Shown in pieces: positions 9,221-17,984 of a stretch of DNA of 64,000 nt. Origin of the DNA: Chlorobium sp. (GTDB lineage Bacteria; Bacteroidota; Chlorobiia; Chlorobiales; Chlorobiaceae); contig JANQMO010000039.1 in NCBI GenBank assembly GCA_028280025.1, forward strand, positions 1 to 64,000, given 5' to 3'. How positions within the stretch are numbered: the stretch's first letter is position 1; every line of letters begins with the position of its first letter. A program made the translations under genes and the position numbers. The notes beneath the pieces are model-generated. The model worked only from the letters and a program-made list of their open reading frames with translations, did not search any database and was not told the origin of the DNA.

Positions 9221-9547
9221 TCAGTTTTTACCACAATTGTTTTCCTCTTCATCCGTCTCGGCCGTAATGATCTGGCAGCACTTGCAGACAACGCTCCTCA
9301 GCTCCATGCCACTCGCCCCTTTGTATATTTTATCGACAGCAATCCCTATTTCATCAAGATATGACTGGCTTTTGATTTCCTGCCTTCCCCTTTTTTTGTT
9401 CATGTACTGAGAGACGGCCGCAGGAGTAACTCCCAGCTTCTTTGCTGCCTGAGACTGGGTCATTCCAGCCTTTACAAGACCGGCGGCAATATCCGCCCTT
9501 ATCCGTGGCAGATTGTACCAGACGGCCTTTTCACATGGAAATATCAC
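9221..9547 (-). CDS. XRE-like HTH regulator (COG2522 type) with C-terminal Cys cluster
   Basis: The small protein (108 aa) opens with PCEKAVWYNLPRIRADIAAG, then a helix-turn-helix (MTQSQAAKKLGVTPAAVSQY followed by MNKKRG). This layout matches the COG2522 family of predicted transcriptional regulators. The C-terminal half is short and contains VVCKCCQII, three cysteines that could bind a metal or sense redox state; that function is inference. The stop codon is one base from the chosen resB ATG, so it should be co-transcribed with the cytochrome c maturation genes and may control them. The targets cannot be read from the sequence. Confidence 0.82.
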   Translation of the reverse strand: MIFPCEKAVWYNLPRIRADIAAGLVKAGMTQSQAAKKLGVTPAAVSQYMNKKRGRQEIKSQSYLDEIGIAVDKIYKGASGMELRSVVCKCCQIITAETDEEENNCGKN

Positions 9548-9911
9548 GCTCTTCTATACTGTAGTTTATTTCAAAATCATAAAGAACACGGCAATTACCT
9601 TCTCCGCAAAAGAACTCCCTGACGGAAATCCTCTTCGTATTGCTCCTGATGTAACAATGGTTAAACCGCCAAACAACAGCAACAAGTTCCTTCACCTGTT
9701 CCCGCTTTGTTCAAGAGACACGTCATAACGCATCCTGACCCTCTTGCACCATACATGCAAGCGTCCTGAAAAAACAAGAAACTCAACCCTCCCGCGGGTA
9801 CAAGCTCCTTCCCGGATAATACTGCAGAAAAAAGGGAAACTACAGAACAATGCGGATAGTAAACCCTAAACTGATGCAGGTGAACGTCGGAACGCATCGG
9901 AAAAGACGGCA
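9548..9911. other. Intergenic region without a recognised gene
   Basis: These 364 bases lie between the LOG-family gene end and the start of the HTH regulator, both on the minus strand. Short frames exist on both strands, but none has a plausible start, a Shine-Dalgarno and protein-like composition together. It probably holds the promoter of the regulator-resB group. No strong terminator hairpin was found. Confidence 0.5.
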
Positions 9912-10649
9912 TTAAAAATTCAACGTGTATCCTTCAGGATAAAAACCCTCGATAATTTCAAGAACCTTTTCCGGGTCATCCTCAAGAAAAATAAAATCCA
10001 GATCCTTTTCGGCAATATATCGTTTTTCCGAAAACATCATCCGACGCATCCAACGGTAAAACTCATCCCAGTACTCGCTTCCCATCATGATCAAGGGAAA
10101 CCGCTCACTCTTTTGCGTCTGAATAAGTGTCGCTGCTTCGAAAAACTCATCCATCGTCCCGAATCCGCCCGGCAGCACGATAAATGCCTGGGAATATTTC
10201 AGGAACATAACCTTGCGGACAAAAAAATACTTGAAGGTCAGGAGCCGTTCCCTGTCTATGTAAGGATTGGGGTTCTGCTGCAGGGGCAACTCTATATTGA
10301 AACCGATTGAAAGGCCTCCTGCTTCTTGAGCGCCTTTGTTTGCCGCTTCCATGACACCAGGCCCAGCCCCGGTAATGACCGCAAATCCTTTTTTGGCCAA
10401 AAGCGCCCCTGTTCTTTCCGCAAGAGCATATTCAGGATGGCCGGAAGTAATTCGGGTAGAACCGAAGACGCTCACTGCGGGACCGGAATCGGACATTCTT
10501 TCAAATCCGTTCACGAATTCCGCCATAATTTTAAAGACCCTCCACCCGTCACCGGCGAAATCAGTCTGACGTTCGTACTTTTTATCCGGCGGCCTGACTT
10601 TTTCTTCAGACACGTCTCCGGGGCAATCCTTTTTTCGGGAAGACGGCAT
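9912..10649 (-). CDS. LOG family protein (Rossmann fold nucleotide-binding, TIGR00730-like)
   Basis: The LOG family (formerly mis-annotated as lysine decarboxylase) includes phosphoribohydrolases that cleave nucleoside 5'-monophosphates. The hallmark motifs PGGFGTMDEFFEA (near residue 165) and GAGPGVMEAANKGA (near 105) are both present. SVFGSTRI marks the first Rossmann strand. The protein is about 245 aa from the ATG at 10649, which lies five bases after the amidotransferase stop. The two genes are therefore probably one transcript. The long N-terminal extension (about 45 polar residues before the fold) is as in bacterial type II LOG proteins. The physiological substrate is unknown. Confidence 0.88.
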   Translation of the reverse strand: MPSSRKKDCPGDVSEEKVRPPDKKYERQTDFAGDGWRVFKIMAEFVNGFERMSDSGPAVSVFGSTRITSGHPEYALAERTGALLAKKGFAVITGAGPGVMEAANKGAQEAGGLSIGFNIELPLQQNPNPYIDRERLLTFKYFFVRKVMFLKYSQAFIVLPGGFGTMDEFFEAATLIQTQKSERFPLIMMGSEYWDEFYRWMRRMMFSEKRYIAEKDLDFIFLEDDPEKVLEIIEGFYPEGYTLNF

Positions 10650-10654
10650 GACAG

Positions 10655-11218
10655 TCAAAGTGCTAAAAAGTTGCCGATAAGCTGTTTTCCTTCGCTGGTC
10701 ATGATCGATTCGGGATGAAACTGCACACCGTAAAGCTGCTTTTCCAGGCAATCCATTCCCATGATAACACCGTCCTCTGTCCAGGCCCTGATAACGAGCT
10801 CGTCCGGAAGGTTTTCTTTTTCAACGATAAGAGAATGGTAGCGTGTCGCCACAAACGGGTTTTTGAGGCCCTTGAAAATGCCCTGGTTGTCATGAAAAAT
10901 ACTGGATGTCTTGCCGTGCATGATATCGGCCGCACGCACGATCCGGCCACCCAATGCCTCTCCGATGGACTGGTGCCCGAGACAAACGCCAAGAACAGGG
11001 ATGGCGCCTTGAAGCCTGCGAATGAGAGGTACAGAGACGCCCGCATCATGCGGTGTTCCCGGGCCCGGCGATATGACGATCTTTTCAGGACCGATTTCGA
11101 GGATCTCTTCCACCCCGATATCATCGTTGCGGTAGACCGTGACATCCGCTCCCAGTTCGCCCATATACTGGACAAGGTTGTAGGTAAACGAATCGTAATT
11201 ATCGATGACAAGAACCAT
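10655..11218 (-). CDS. Anthranilate / aminodeoxychorismate synthase glutamine amidotransferase (TrpG/PabA)
   Basis: This class I amidotransferase supplies ammonia from glutamine to the chorismate-using partner (TrpE or PabB). All core motifs are seen: VIDNYDSFTYNLVQY at the N-terminus, ISPGPGTP, the nucleophile Cys in GVCLGHQSIGEA, and the His-Glu pair in YGVQFHPESIMT. The protein is about 187 aa from the ATG at 11218, normal for the family; the frame is open further upstream but lacks homology there. No trpE or pabB is adjacent, so tryptophan and folate roles cannot be separated from sequence alone. A single dual-purpose subunit is common in bacteria. Confidence 0.93.
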   Translation of the reverse strand: MVLVIDNYDSFTYNLVQYMGELGADVTVYRNDDIGVEEILEIGPEKIVISPGPGTPHDAGVSVPLIRRLQGAIPVLGVCLGHQSIGEALGGRIVRAADIMHGKTSSIFHDNQGIFKGLKNPFVATRYHSLIVEKENLPDELVIRAWTEDGVIMGMDCLEKQLYGVQFHPESIMTSEGKQLIGNFLAL

Positions 11219-11400
11219 GAACTGTAACTGCTCGCGTTTCGTTAAATAAACTCGATCTTCAAAAGCCGCATCTTTGCCGGCGCCGAAAATCCGATACCCT
11301 TTCGATCCCTTGCCTTCCGGGCAATGATAACCGATCCCCAAAAAACACGACATCGGGATTCCCCGGCCGGAAACCCGTTGAAAAAGAACAATTTCGGGTA

Positions 11401-12651
11401 TTACAGCGACATCCTCGTACCCTGCTCGAGAGACGCGGCGTAACGGAACATCGCCTCATATTCCGGACTCAACAGCACGTTCCTCCGCGCCATGACAACC
11501 CTGGCCGCTTCAATCGCTTTATCAATAGTGTACGGCTCGAAACCATGCCCGGCCCCGCCCCAGGAAAACGAGGGAATATTTTTTTGAGGAAACCCGCTGC
11601 CGAAAATATTAGAGGATGTGCCGGCAACCGTACCCGTGTTGAACATGGAGTTGATCGAACACCTGGTATGCTCACCCATGATAAGGCCGAGAAACTGCAA
11701 CCCGGTCTGAACGCTATCCTCGCCGTGTACAATGCTTACCTTCCCGTAATCATTTCTCAAATCCGAGGTATTGGTACCGGCCCCGAGATTACACCAGGAC
11801 GACAGGTACGAGTGACCGAGAAAACCTTCGTGCTGCTTGTTCGCAAATGGTTCGACAATTGAATCCTCGATCTCGCCGCCAGTCTTGGAAAAACTGCCGA
11901 TAGAGACATTGTCATGCAGATGTGCGCCGGCCCTGACACGAGCGGATGTATCGATAAAGATATTGTCCGCAAGCACCGATTGAGACTCGATCACTGCTCC
12001 GGAACTGACGGCAATGAATCCGGAGCCTGCATCAAGAACGGCACCGGGCTTTATCGCTGCTCCCTCGGCAATAAAAATGTTATCGGGATTTTCCAGCGCG
12101 GCATATGAAGAAACCTCTCCGAGAACCTTCCCAAACTCTATCGATTCGGCATCCCTGGCAAGTTCAAAGGGATGCAGCGCAACCGGATCCCAGATGTTGC
12201 AGAGCAGCGTGAAACCATCCACATCTATGATCTCACACCGGGATGCGAGAGCCGCGGTATCGATAACGTCTGCGGAAAGCTCTTTGCGGCCATGCTGCGT
12301 TTCCGCACTGATCCGGGCAAAAATCATATCGTCACCCTGCACGAGGCATTGTCCGGGCCCGGGAGGGTTCGCCGTCATAATATCCACTGACGCTTCGTCA
12401 CACAAAAGTCTTCCGTTTACAAGAAGGAGATCACCGCAGCCGCTCTGGGGATAAAAAACCGGGAGTGTCCGACGAAATACAGGCTCGAGATACCTCCTGA
12501 GATGACATGAAATCTCTCTTTCCCCGCCAAGGCGGACATGAAATTTCTCAAAAAGGGTTCGAAAACCGGTAGTCAGCAAGTAGACCGGCTTGAAATGCAG
12601 CAAAGGCAGAAACCGGGAAACGTGCTCATCTTCAAAAATGACAATCCGCAT
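11401..12651 (-). CDS. GlmU-like putative sugar-nucleotidyl/acetyltransferase (Bacteroidetes-Chlorobi type)
   Basis: The N-terminal half (RIVIFEDEHVSRFLPLLHF...) matches the alternative GlmU-like family (TIGR03991 type), not classical GlmU; the usual LAAGxGTRM nucleotide loop is absent. From about residue 190 it has left-handed beta-helix hexapeptides (IFIAEGAAIKPGAVLDAG, then a series ending GAHLHDNVSIGSFSKTGG). NYGKVSIVHGED and QFLGLIMGEHTRCSINSMF follow. It may make UDP-GlcNAc or a related sugar nucleotide in the cytoplasm; the exact reaction is not established by sequence. The ATG at 12651 (MRIVIFED) was preferred over an upstream in-frame codon. It starts five bases after the stop of the lipid kinase gene. 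Confidence 0.85.
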   Translation of the reverse strand: MRIVIFEDEHVSRFLPLLHFKPVYLLTTGFRTLFEKFHVRLGGEREISCHLRRYLEPVFRRTLPVFYPQSGCGDLLLVNGRLLCDEASVDIMTANPPGPGQCLVQGDDMIFARISAETQHGRKELSADVIDTAALASRCEIIDVDGFTLLCNIWDPVALHPFELARDAESIEFGKVLGEVSSYAALENPDNIFIAEGAAIKPGAVLDAGSGFIAVSSGAVIESQSVLADNIFIDTSARVRAGAHLHDNVSIGSFSKTGGEIEDSIVEPFANKQHEGFLGHSYLSSWCNLGAGTNTSDLRNDYGKVSIVHGEDSVQTGLQFLGLIMGEHTRCSINSMFNTGTVAGTSSNIFGSGFPQKNIPSFSWGGAGHGFEPYTIDKAIEAARVVMARRNVLLSPEYEAMFRYAASLEQGTRMSL

Positions 12652-12656
12652 AACGA

Positions 12657-13640
12657 TTATCGCTGTTTCTGACCGCAATGCTCCTCTTCAGCACGGCATA
12701 AGACGTTTATGGACGAAGGAACACTTTCAATCCTTACTTTTCCGTTCACATTATCGAATACTTCGCCGTCCAAATGCATAACCTCAGGATTACGAATCTC
12801 GATCTCGACGGCATGAGCCTTTGTGTAAAGAACCCTGGAATCATGTATCTGCTCTCCTTTCATATACTTGAGAACAAAACCGAAAAACCTTGCCCTGGGA
12901 ATATCTTTGAGAATGCAGACATCAAGCAGCCCGTCGTCGATCTTCGCTTCAGGCGCGATATGAAACTTTCCGCCCTCGATCCGGCCGTTGCCGACGGAAA
13001 AAGCAAACACCTTTTCGTCGAGTTCTATTGTTCCTTCCGGAGTATCGAGCTTAATATGCATTTTTGGGGAGTTATAACCTAAAAGCACCGACAGAAGAGC
13101 ATGCATGTACATGAGCTCCCCCCTGACCCATTTGCTCTGCCGGACTTTGCGAGCTATTCTGCCGGTAAGACCCACCCCGCACGAATTGAGGAAATAGCGT
13201 TTGAAACCGCTCCCCGTTGACACGCTGCCCAGATCAACCAGTACGGTTCTTCCGGAAAAATATGCTTCGAGAGGACAATCGCGGCCGAAGCCATGATCGA
13301 GCGATTTGACAAAATCATTTGCCGAACCGACGGGCAGGATTCCAAGGCTCACATCAGAAAAAGCAAGAACGTTTGCGATTTCATGCGCCGTACCATCTCC
13401 GCCGCAGGCAATGACTGCCCTGCTTCGTTCAAGTGATTCCCGGGCAAGACTGAAAGCATGCCCGGCGTATTCGCTCTTGCAGGCAACCGCCTGAGGATGT
13501 CTGCCCAGCACGTTTCGTATACGTGAAGCATATCTGGCCGATCGGCCCCTGTCGGCAGCAGGGTTTATGATAAACGTTGTATTTTTCACTGGCGTATACC
13601 TTTTCCGTGATATTCCATAAAAGCCAACAGATACCAACAC
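12657..13640 (-). CDS. Diacylglycerol/lipid kinase family protein (YegS/DgkB-like)
   Basis: The ATP-dependent lipid kinase family is recognised by FIINPAADRGRSA at the N-terminus, the glycine-rich loop AVIACGGDGTAHEIANVL and LGILPVGSANDFVKSL. The C-terminal beta-rich domain has VGNGRIEGGKFHIAPEAKIDDGLLDV in family order. The length of 327 aa is typical. The only upstream start in frame is a GTG at 13640, since a stop lies just before it; a GTG at 13589 (VKNTTFIINP) is an alternative. The substrate could be diacylglycerol or another membrane lipid. It is the first gene of the minus-strand group with the GlmU-like gene five bases downstream. Confidence 0.9.
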   Translation of the reverse strand: MLVSVGFYGISRKRYTPVKNTTFIINPAADRGRSARYASRIRNVLGRHPQAVACKSEYAGHAFSLARESLERSRAVIACGGDGTAHEIANVLAFSDVSLGILPVGSANDFVKSLDHGFGRDCPLEAYFSGRTVLVDLGSVSTGSGFKRYFLNSCGVGLTGRIARKVRQSKWVRGELMYMHALLSVLLGYNSPKMHIKLDTPEGTIELDEKVFAFSVGNGRIEGGKFHIAPEAKIDDGLLDVCILKDIPRARFFGFVLKYMKGEQIHDSRVLYTKAHAVEIEIRNPEVMHLDGEVFDNVNGKVRIESVPSSINVLCRAEEEHCGQKQR

Positions 13641-13990
13641 CTACTAACATATTCCATCGACCGGCAAATCAAAAATACCATGCCTGCAACGACCGGCAAC
13701 CAACCTCGATACAGCATGAACCGTACTGCCGCCGACAAATACGTCAGAAACGTTCATGTATACAACGATCGGCAATGCCGCAGACATTCGATCTCTCCGG
13801 TCCGCAGCAACGGTTGAAGGCAAAAGCAGATGCATTGTGTGCCATCCCGGGCAGATGAAGACCCACGTCACACAACCAGCGTGATATCTCAATCCGCCAC
13901 ACTCTTTTTTCTTTAAAAAATCAAATTATTCACGTAATATACTATCAGTACGTCAACAAGTACTCAACAGAACACTATTAAGACTGCACC
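13641..13990. other. Divergent intergenic region upstream of the tandem regulators
   Basis: These 350 bases separate the minus-strand lipid kinase from the first plus-strand regulator, so both promoters should lie here. The last 90 bases are AT-rich (TCAAATTATTCACGTAATAT), compatible with a promoter. No coding frame with a sensible start was found. Confidence 0.5.
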
Positions 13991-15217
13991 ATGAACACAT
14001 GTCCCGTAACATATCTACCGATTACAGCAAACCCCAACTGGCAAAGAAAGGAACACTTCAAAGGATCATCCTATACAAAAGTTTTCAGGCTTCTGGGCAA
14101 AGATATCCTCCTCTACAATATCGAAACGGATCAGGATATTACGCTTGCCAATATGGATTCCAGCCTGTTCCGGTCAGCGCTGCACGATAACAACCTCGAA
14201 GACAAACCCACCTGCCTTGTCTGGGATTTGCAGCATGTGAGCGGCATATCCCTTGACTACAAAAAGCAGCTGGCAAACCTGGTTTTCAATTCCTCGATAA
14301 CGTTCGGCATTGTCGTTTTTTACAATGTTGAGCCGCAATGCCTCACAACGGTTGAAACATTTTGCGCGATGGTTCCGGAAATGATCCCGGTCCTCATCAG
14401 GAAAAACTATTCCGATGCCGTCAACACCGTCCTCGACTGGAAAAAGGGCTTGCCCGTCAATAATGAAATCGACCAGGATCCCGATCTGGTCAACAAAAAA
14501 GAGTTTCTTGCTTTTGTCGGAAGACTTTGCTGGCTGAAAATGACCGATCAGAATCTTCAACTGCCCGCCACCTCAGACAGGCTTTACCCATATTTCAAAG
14601 CGATCGAAAACCTTCAGGCAGACATACGTGAATGTTACAAGGATCAGGAAAATGAGTTACAAAAGATCGCTGCCGATCATGAAAAAACACTGATGGAAAA
14701 AAACATTCTGCTCAACGCACAGAAAGAACTGTACAAAAAACTCAAGGGGCAGCTTGAAAAGGAAAAATCAGCTTTGACGGCAAGAATCGCTTCCCAGGAA
14801 ATGGAACTGACAAGAATTTCGACCGCAATTGCCGAAAAAACATCTGCACTCAGATCACTGGTTGACATGATAAGCGAACTGGATATCGATCATGAACAGA
14901 AAAGCGCCATGATCGAACATTGCCGCCGCATGATTGATACCGAAATGATTGAAAAAAGGCTCAGCATAGAACTGACGACAACAGACTCCGAGTTTCTCTC
15001 CAGGCTGCAGCGAAAGCACCCCAACCTCAACCAGAGAGAACTGAGGATATGCCTTCTCATCAAGTTGAATTACAATACAAGGGATATAGCCCGTTCCGTC
15101 GGTATATCAACAAGAGGTATGGAGAGCATCCGCTACCGAATGCACAAGAAAATCGGTCTGTCGAAACATCAGTCATTAAAAGGCTATCTCACCGAAATGG
15201 CTGCATCGGCAGACTGA
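13991..15217 (+). CDS. Tandem HTH regulator A (CPVT domain, coiled coil, LuxR-like HTH)
   Basis: This 408 aa protein has three parts. Residues 1-150 form an alpha/beta domain opening MNTCPVTYLPI and containing LVWDLQHVSGISLDYKKQL and IVVFYNVEPQCLTTVETF; the pattern recalls STAS/SpoIIAA-like folds, but that is a guess. Residues about 205-315 are a charged coiled coil containing RIASQEMELTRISTAIAEKT. The C-terminus has a helix-turn-helix (LNQRELRICLLIKLNYNTRD, then IARSVGISTRGMESIRYRMH) close to the LuxR/GerE type. There is no signal peptide or membrane span, so it is probably cytoplasmic and DNA-binding, perhaps as a coiled-coil dimer. Two paralogues follow directly. I do not recognise a named family for the whole protein. 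Confidence 0.85.
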   Translation: MNTCPVTYLPITANPNWQRKEHFKGSSYTKVFRLLGKDILLYNIETDQDITLANMDSSLFRSALHDNNLEDKPTCLVWDLQHVSGISLDYKKQLANLVFNSSITFGIVVFYNVEPQCLTTVETFCAMVPEMIPVLIRKNYSDAVNTVLDWKKGLPVNNEIDQDPDLVNKKEFLAFVGRLCWLKMTDQNLQLPATSDRLYPYFKAIENLQADIRECYKDQENELQKIAADHEKTLMEKNILLNAQKELYKKLKGQLEKEKSALTARIASQEMELTRISTAIAEKTSALRSLVDMISELDIDHEQKSAMIEHCRRMIDTEMIEKRLSIELTTTDSEFLSRLQRKHPNLNQRELRICLLIKLNYNTRDIARSVGISTRGMESIRYRMHKKIGLSKHQSLKGYLTEMAASAD

Positions 15218-15261
15218 GCGGAACCAGCCGGAATACCCCGAAAAACCATAACAACGACATT

Positions 15262-15307
15262 TCCCTGAACGCATAGAGCTTTCCTGACGGCCCTATGCGT
15301 TCAGGGA
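15262..15307 (+). promoter_or_regulatory. Perfect 15-bp inverted repeat between regulators A and B
   Basis: TCCCTGAACGCATAG (15262-15276) is matched by its exact reverse complement at 15293-15307, with a 16-base loop. It lies 45 bases after the stop of regulator A and ends 20 bases before the ATG of regulator B. No T-run follows on the plus strand, so it may be an RNA hairpin that partly terminates or protects the message, or a dimer-binding operator. Confidence 0.6.
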
Positions 15308-15327
15308 GAACCCGACAGTTGGATCGC

Positions 15328-16566
15328 ATGAACACTCAATGTCCCGTCACAGGGTTGGCAATCATATCGAAACCGCACTGGCATTTTCTCAACCATGCCG
15401 ACCATTATACAACCAGTATCAGGAGAATCGGCAAGAACATTCTTTTTGCCGAGGTTGATGCCTCTTCCCCGATTACACTGGGCATCTTCGAGAAAAAAAC
15501 TGTCAGACGGGTCATTGAAGACTCCGGGCTTGTCAACAAGCCGATCTATTGCATCTGGAATCTTGAAAAGGTACAAGCCATCACCCACCGGTACAAAAAA
15601 GGTATCGCTGATTTTCTCTACAACCCGCCGCCACCTTTGAAAGCGGTTGTTTTCTATAACATCCGTCCCGAATTCATAAACACCGTAGAAATTTTTCGCG
15701 CCATCTGTCCATTGAGCATGAAAGTCGCATTTACAGAAGGGTACGAACAGGCAATAACGATGACCCAGGACATGATAGCCGACGGAGCTGCGTTTTATGA
15801 ACCGGAACAAGAGGATGAACTGAAAAACAGATTTCTTGCAGCAACGGCAAGGATAGGCTGGCTCAATCTTCTATCCCAGCCCGTTTTCCTGCCTGAACGC
15901 GATCATGACTGCTATCCGTATTTCAGCGCACTCTATCATTTGCAGAAAGATTTTGCTGAAGAATATGCCGCATACAGTGAGAAAGCCGAATCGTTTGAAC
16001 GACACATGCAGGTCAGCGCTGAACAAATAAAAACGGAAACAGCTTCGATCAAAAGCGAGATGGAACATATGATGGCGGCATTCAAACAGGAAAAAGCCCT
16101 GCTTGAAAAAAACCTTCTTCAGATCAAACATGAATCCCGCTCAACCGCAATAATGCTGCCATTCAAAGGCGCACAGCTTGAAGAAACAATACAGCAGACT
16201 CTCCAACTGCCTATCAGCACAGAACAAAAAAAACAAATCATCGATGTCTGCGAAAAACTTCTGGAGGCTGAAAAAAACAGGACAAAAACGGATATCCCCC
16301 TTACCGCAACAGACTCAGCCTTCCTTTCTCTTCTGCAGCGTAAACATCCGGGACTCAGCAACCGGGAACTCAAACTTTGCCTGTTTATAAAGATGAATTT
16401 TGATACAGAAGAAATAGCCGACTATTACTCGATAACCAAACGGGGTATAGAAAGCGCCCGCTATCGCCTGCACAAGAAAATCGGGTTACAAAAAAACCAG
16501 TCGCTGAAAAATTATCTGACATCACTCACCAAAGACCTGGTATCCTTTTCCATTAGACAGCATTAA
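15328..16566 (+). CDS. Tandem HTH regulator B (CPVT domain, short coiled coil, LuxR-like HTH)
   Basis: The second paralogue (about 412 aa) opens MNTQCPVTGLAI and keeps CIWNLEKVQAITHRYKKGI and VVFYNIRPEFINTVEIF of the N-terminal domain. Its coiled coil has diverged: the block TRISTAIAEKT shared by A and C is missing. The C-terminal helix-turn-helix is also divergent (LSNRELKLCLFIKMNFDTEE, then IADYYSITKRGIESARYRLH). The start was placed at the ATG at 15328 because this aligns the CPVT motif with the paralogues; an upstream codon at 15295 lies inside the inverted repeat. Differences in the HTH suggest another target or partner. Function is unknown. Confidence 0.83.
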   Translation: MNTQCPVTGLAIISKPHWHFLNHADHYTTSIRRIGKNILFAEVDASSPITLGIFEKKTVRRVIEDSGLVNKPIYCIWNLEKVQAITHRYKKGIADFLYNPPPPLKAVVFYNIRPEFINTVEIFRAICPLSMKVAFTEGYEQAITMTQDMIADGAAFYEPEQEDELKNRFLAATARIGWLNLLSQPVFLPERDHDCYPYFSALYHLQKDFAEEYAAYSEKAESFERHMQVSAEQIKTETASIKSEMEHMMAAFKQEKALLEKNLLQIKHESRSTAIMLPFKGAQLEETIQQTLQLPISTEQKKQIIDVCEKLLEAEKNRTKTDIPLTATDSAFLSLLQRKHPGLSNRELKLCLFIKMNFDTEEIADYYSITKRGIESARYRLHKKIGLQKNQSLKNYLTSLTKDLVSFSIRQH

Positions 16567-16671
16567 ACCATCTGCTCTTGAGCAGTATAAAAAAGGGCAC
16601 GGTTGCTATGACTCAAAAAAAAACATATTTTATACACATAAATACGTCGCGATATCCACCAGTTAAACGAA

Positions 16672-17907
16672 ATGTCCATGAGCACATGTCCTGTTTCACA
16701 TCTGCCGGTTGTCGAAAAAAAACACTGGAAAGTCGAGCATCCGGATGAGGGATTTACAACCCGCATCAGACAGATCGACCGTGATATTTTTCTGACCTAT
16801 TATGAAACAACGAAAGATATTGTCATCGAAGAAAGAGACCAGACTCTTTTTCGCATGATCATGGAAGAATGCGGCCTTGAAAACGATCTCGTTTATCTGC
16901 TTCGCGACCTGAGTCATGTCAAAGATATATCCTATACGTACAAGCTCATGCTCACTCAGCTCGTATACCGGTGGCCGCCCTACTACAAACTGATCGTTTT
17001 CTACAACATCGATCCGGACTTTCTTACAACTGTCGAAACATTCGCATCGATCGTCCCGAAGAGCACTCCGGTTCTCCTGAGAGATACCTACGCCGATGCG
17101 GTCAATGCAATTCTCGATGTAAAAAAAGGCGTACCCCCTCTTGAAGAGCTCGAAGATGACGATGAAGATACGAGACGATATAACCAGAAGAAACAAGAGT
17201 TTCTTGCAACAGCAGCGCGTATCGGATGGATGAACATGCTTAACCAGCCGATCACCCTGCCGGAATATGAAGATATTCTTTATCCGTTTTTCAAGGCACT
17301 CGATTCATTGCAGCATGACCTGCAAGCCCGTGAAAATATGAATGCCCGGGACAAACAACATGCCGAAGCCCGGATCGAAAAAAAACTGTCTGAGAAAATT
17401 ATCCGCCTCAATGCCCAGCGCGAACTCAACAATCAGCTGAAAGCCCAGTTCGACAAGGAAAAAGCATCGCTTCGTTCCCGTATTGCGTCTCAGGAAATGG
17501 AATTAACCCGCATATCAACGGCTATTGCAGAAAAAACAGCCGCCCTGAAATCGCTCAGAAACAATCTGTCAGAACTTGATATCGATGAAAAGGTGAAAGC
17601 GGATATGGTCAATTCGTGTTCGAAAATGATCGAAACAGAAACTCTCGAAAAGATGATCAATACCGATCTGTCGGCCACAGATTCGGAATTCATCTCGAAA
17701 ATCCAGCGGAAACACCCGAACCTCAATCAGAGGGATCTCCGCATCTGCCTGCTTATCAAACTGAATTACGATACCAGGGAAATCGCTCGTTCGATCGGCA
17801 TTACCACCAGGGGACTTGAAAGCATCCGCTACCGGATGCATAAAAAAATGGGACTGTCAAAGCACCAATCGATCAAGAACTACCTCACAAACCTCACGCT
17901 CTCCTGA
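16672..17907 (+). CDS. Tandem HTH regulator C (CPVS domain, coiled coil, LuxR-like HTH)
   Basis: The third paralogue (411 aa) is closer to A than to B. It opens MSMSTCPVSHLPV and has LLRDLSHVKDISYTYKLML and LIVFYNIDPDFLTTVETF. It repeats the coiled-coil block RIASQEMELTRISTAIAEKT identically to A. The HTH reads LNQRDLRICLLIKLNYDTRE then IARSIGITTRGLESIRYRMH, nearly the same as A. This suggests A and C recognise the same or a similar DNA site and could form mixed dimers; that is inference. Two ATG codons (16672 and 16678) are possible starts. The spacer from B (105 bases) is AT-rich and may hold its own promoter. Confidence 0.85.
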   Translation: MSMSTCPVSHLPVVEKKHWKVEHPDEGFTTRIRQIDRDIFLTYYETTKDIVIEERDQTLFRMIMEECGLENDLVYLLRDLSHVKDISYTYKLMLTQLVYRWPPYYKLIVFYNIDPDFLTTVETFASIVPKSTPVLLRDTYADAVNAILDVKKGVPPLEELEDDDEDTRRYNQKKQEFLATAARIGWMNMLNQPITLPEYEDILYPFFKALDSLQHDLQARENMNARDKQHAEARIEKKLSEKIIRLNAQRELNNQLKAQFDKEKASLRSRIASQEMELTRISTAIAEKTAALKSLRNNLSELDIDEKVKADMVNSCSKMIETETLEKMINTDLSATDSEFISKIQRKHPNLNQRDLRICLLIKLNYDTREIARSIGITTRGLESIRYRMHKKMGLSKHQSIKNYLTNLTLS

Positions 17908-17948
17908 TCCGGCATTTTCATCTGGATTATAATGCCTGCTGATCTGCA

Positions 17949-17977
17949 GAGCCCTGCCGTCTCAAGCGACAGGGCTC
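17949..17977 (+). terminator. Hairpin terminator after regulator C
   Basis: GAGCCCTGCCG and CGACAGGGCTC form a stem with one mismatch around a 7-base loop, followed by GTGTTT. It lies between convergent regulator C and the aldehyde dehydrogenase gene, so it could stop transcription from both sides. The T-run is short, so strength is uncertain. Confidence 0.55.
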
Positions 17978-17984
17978 GTGTTTC

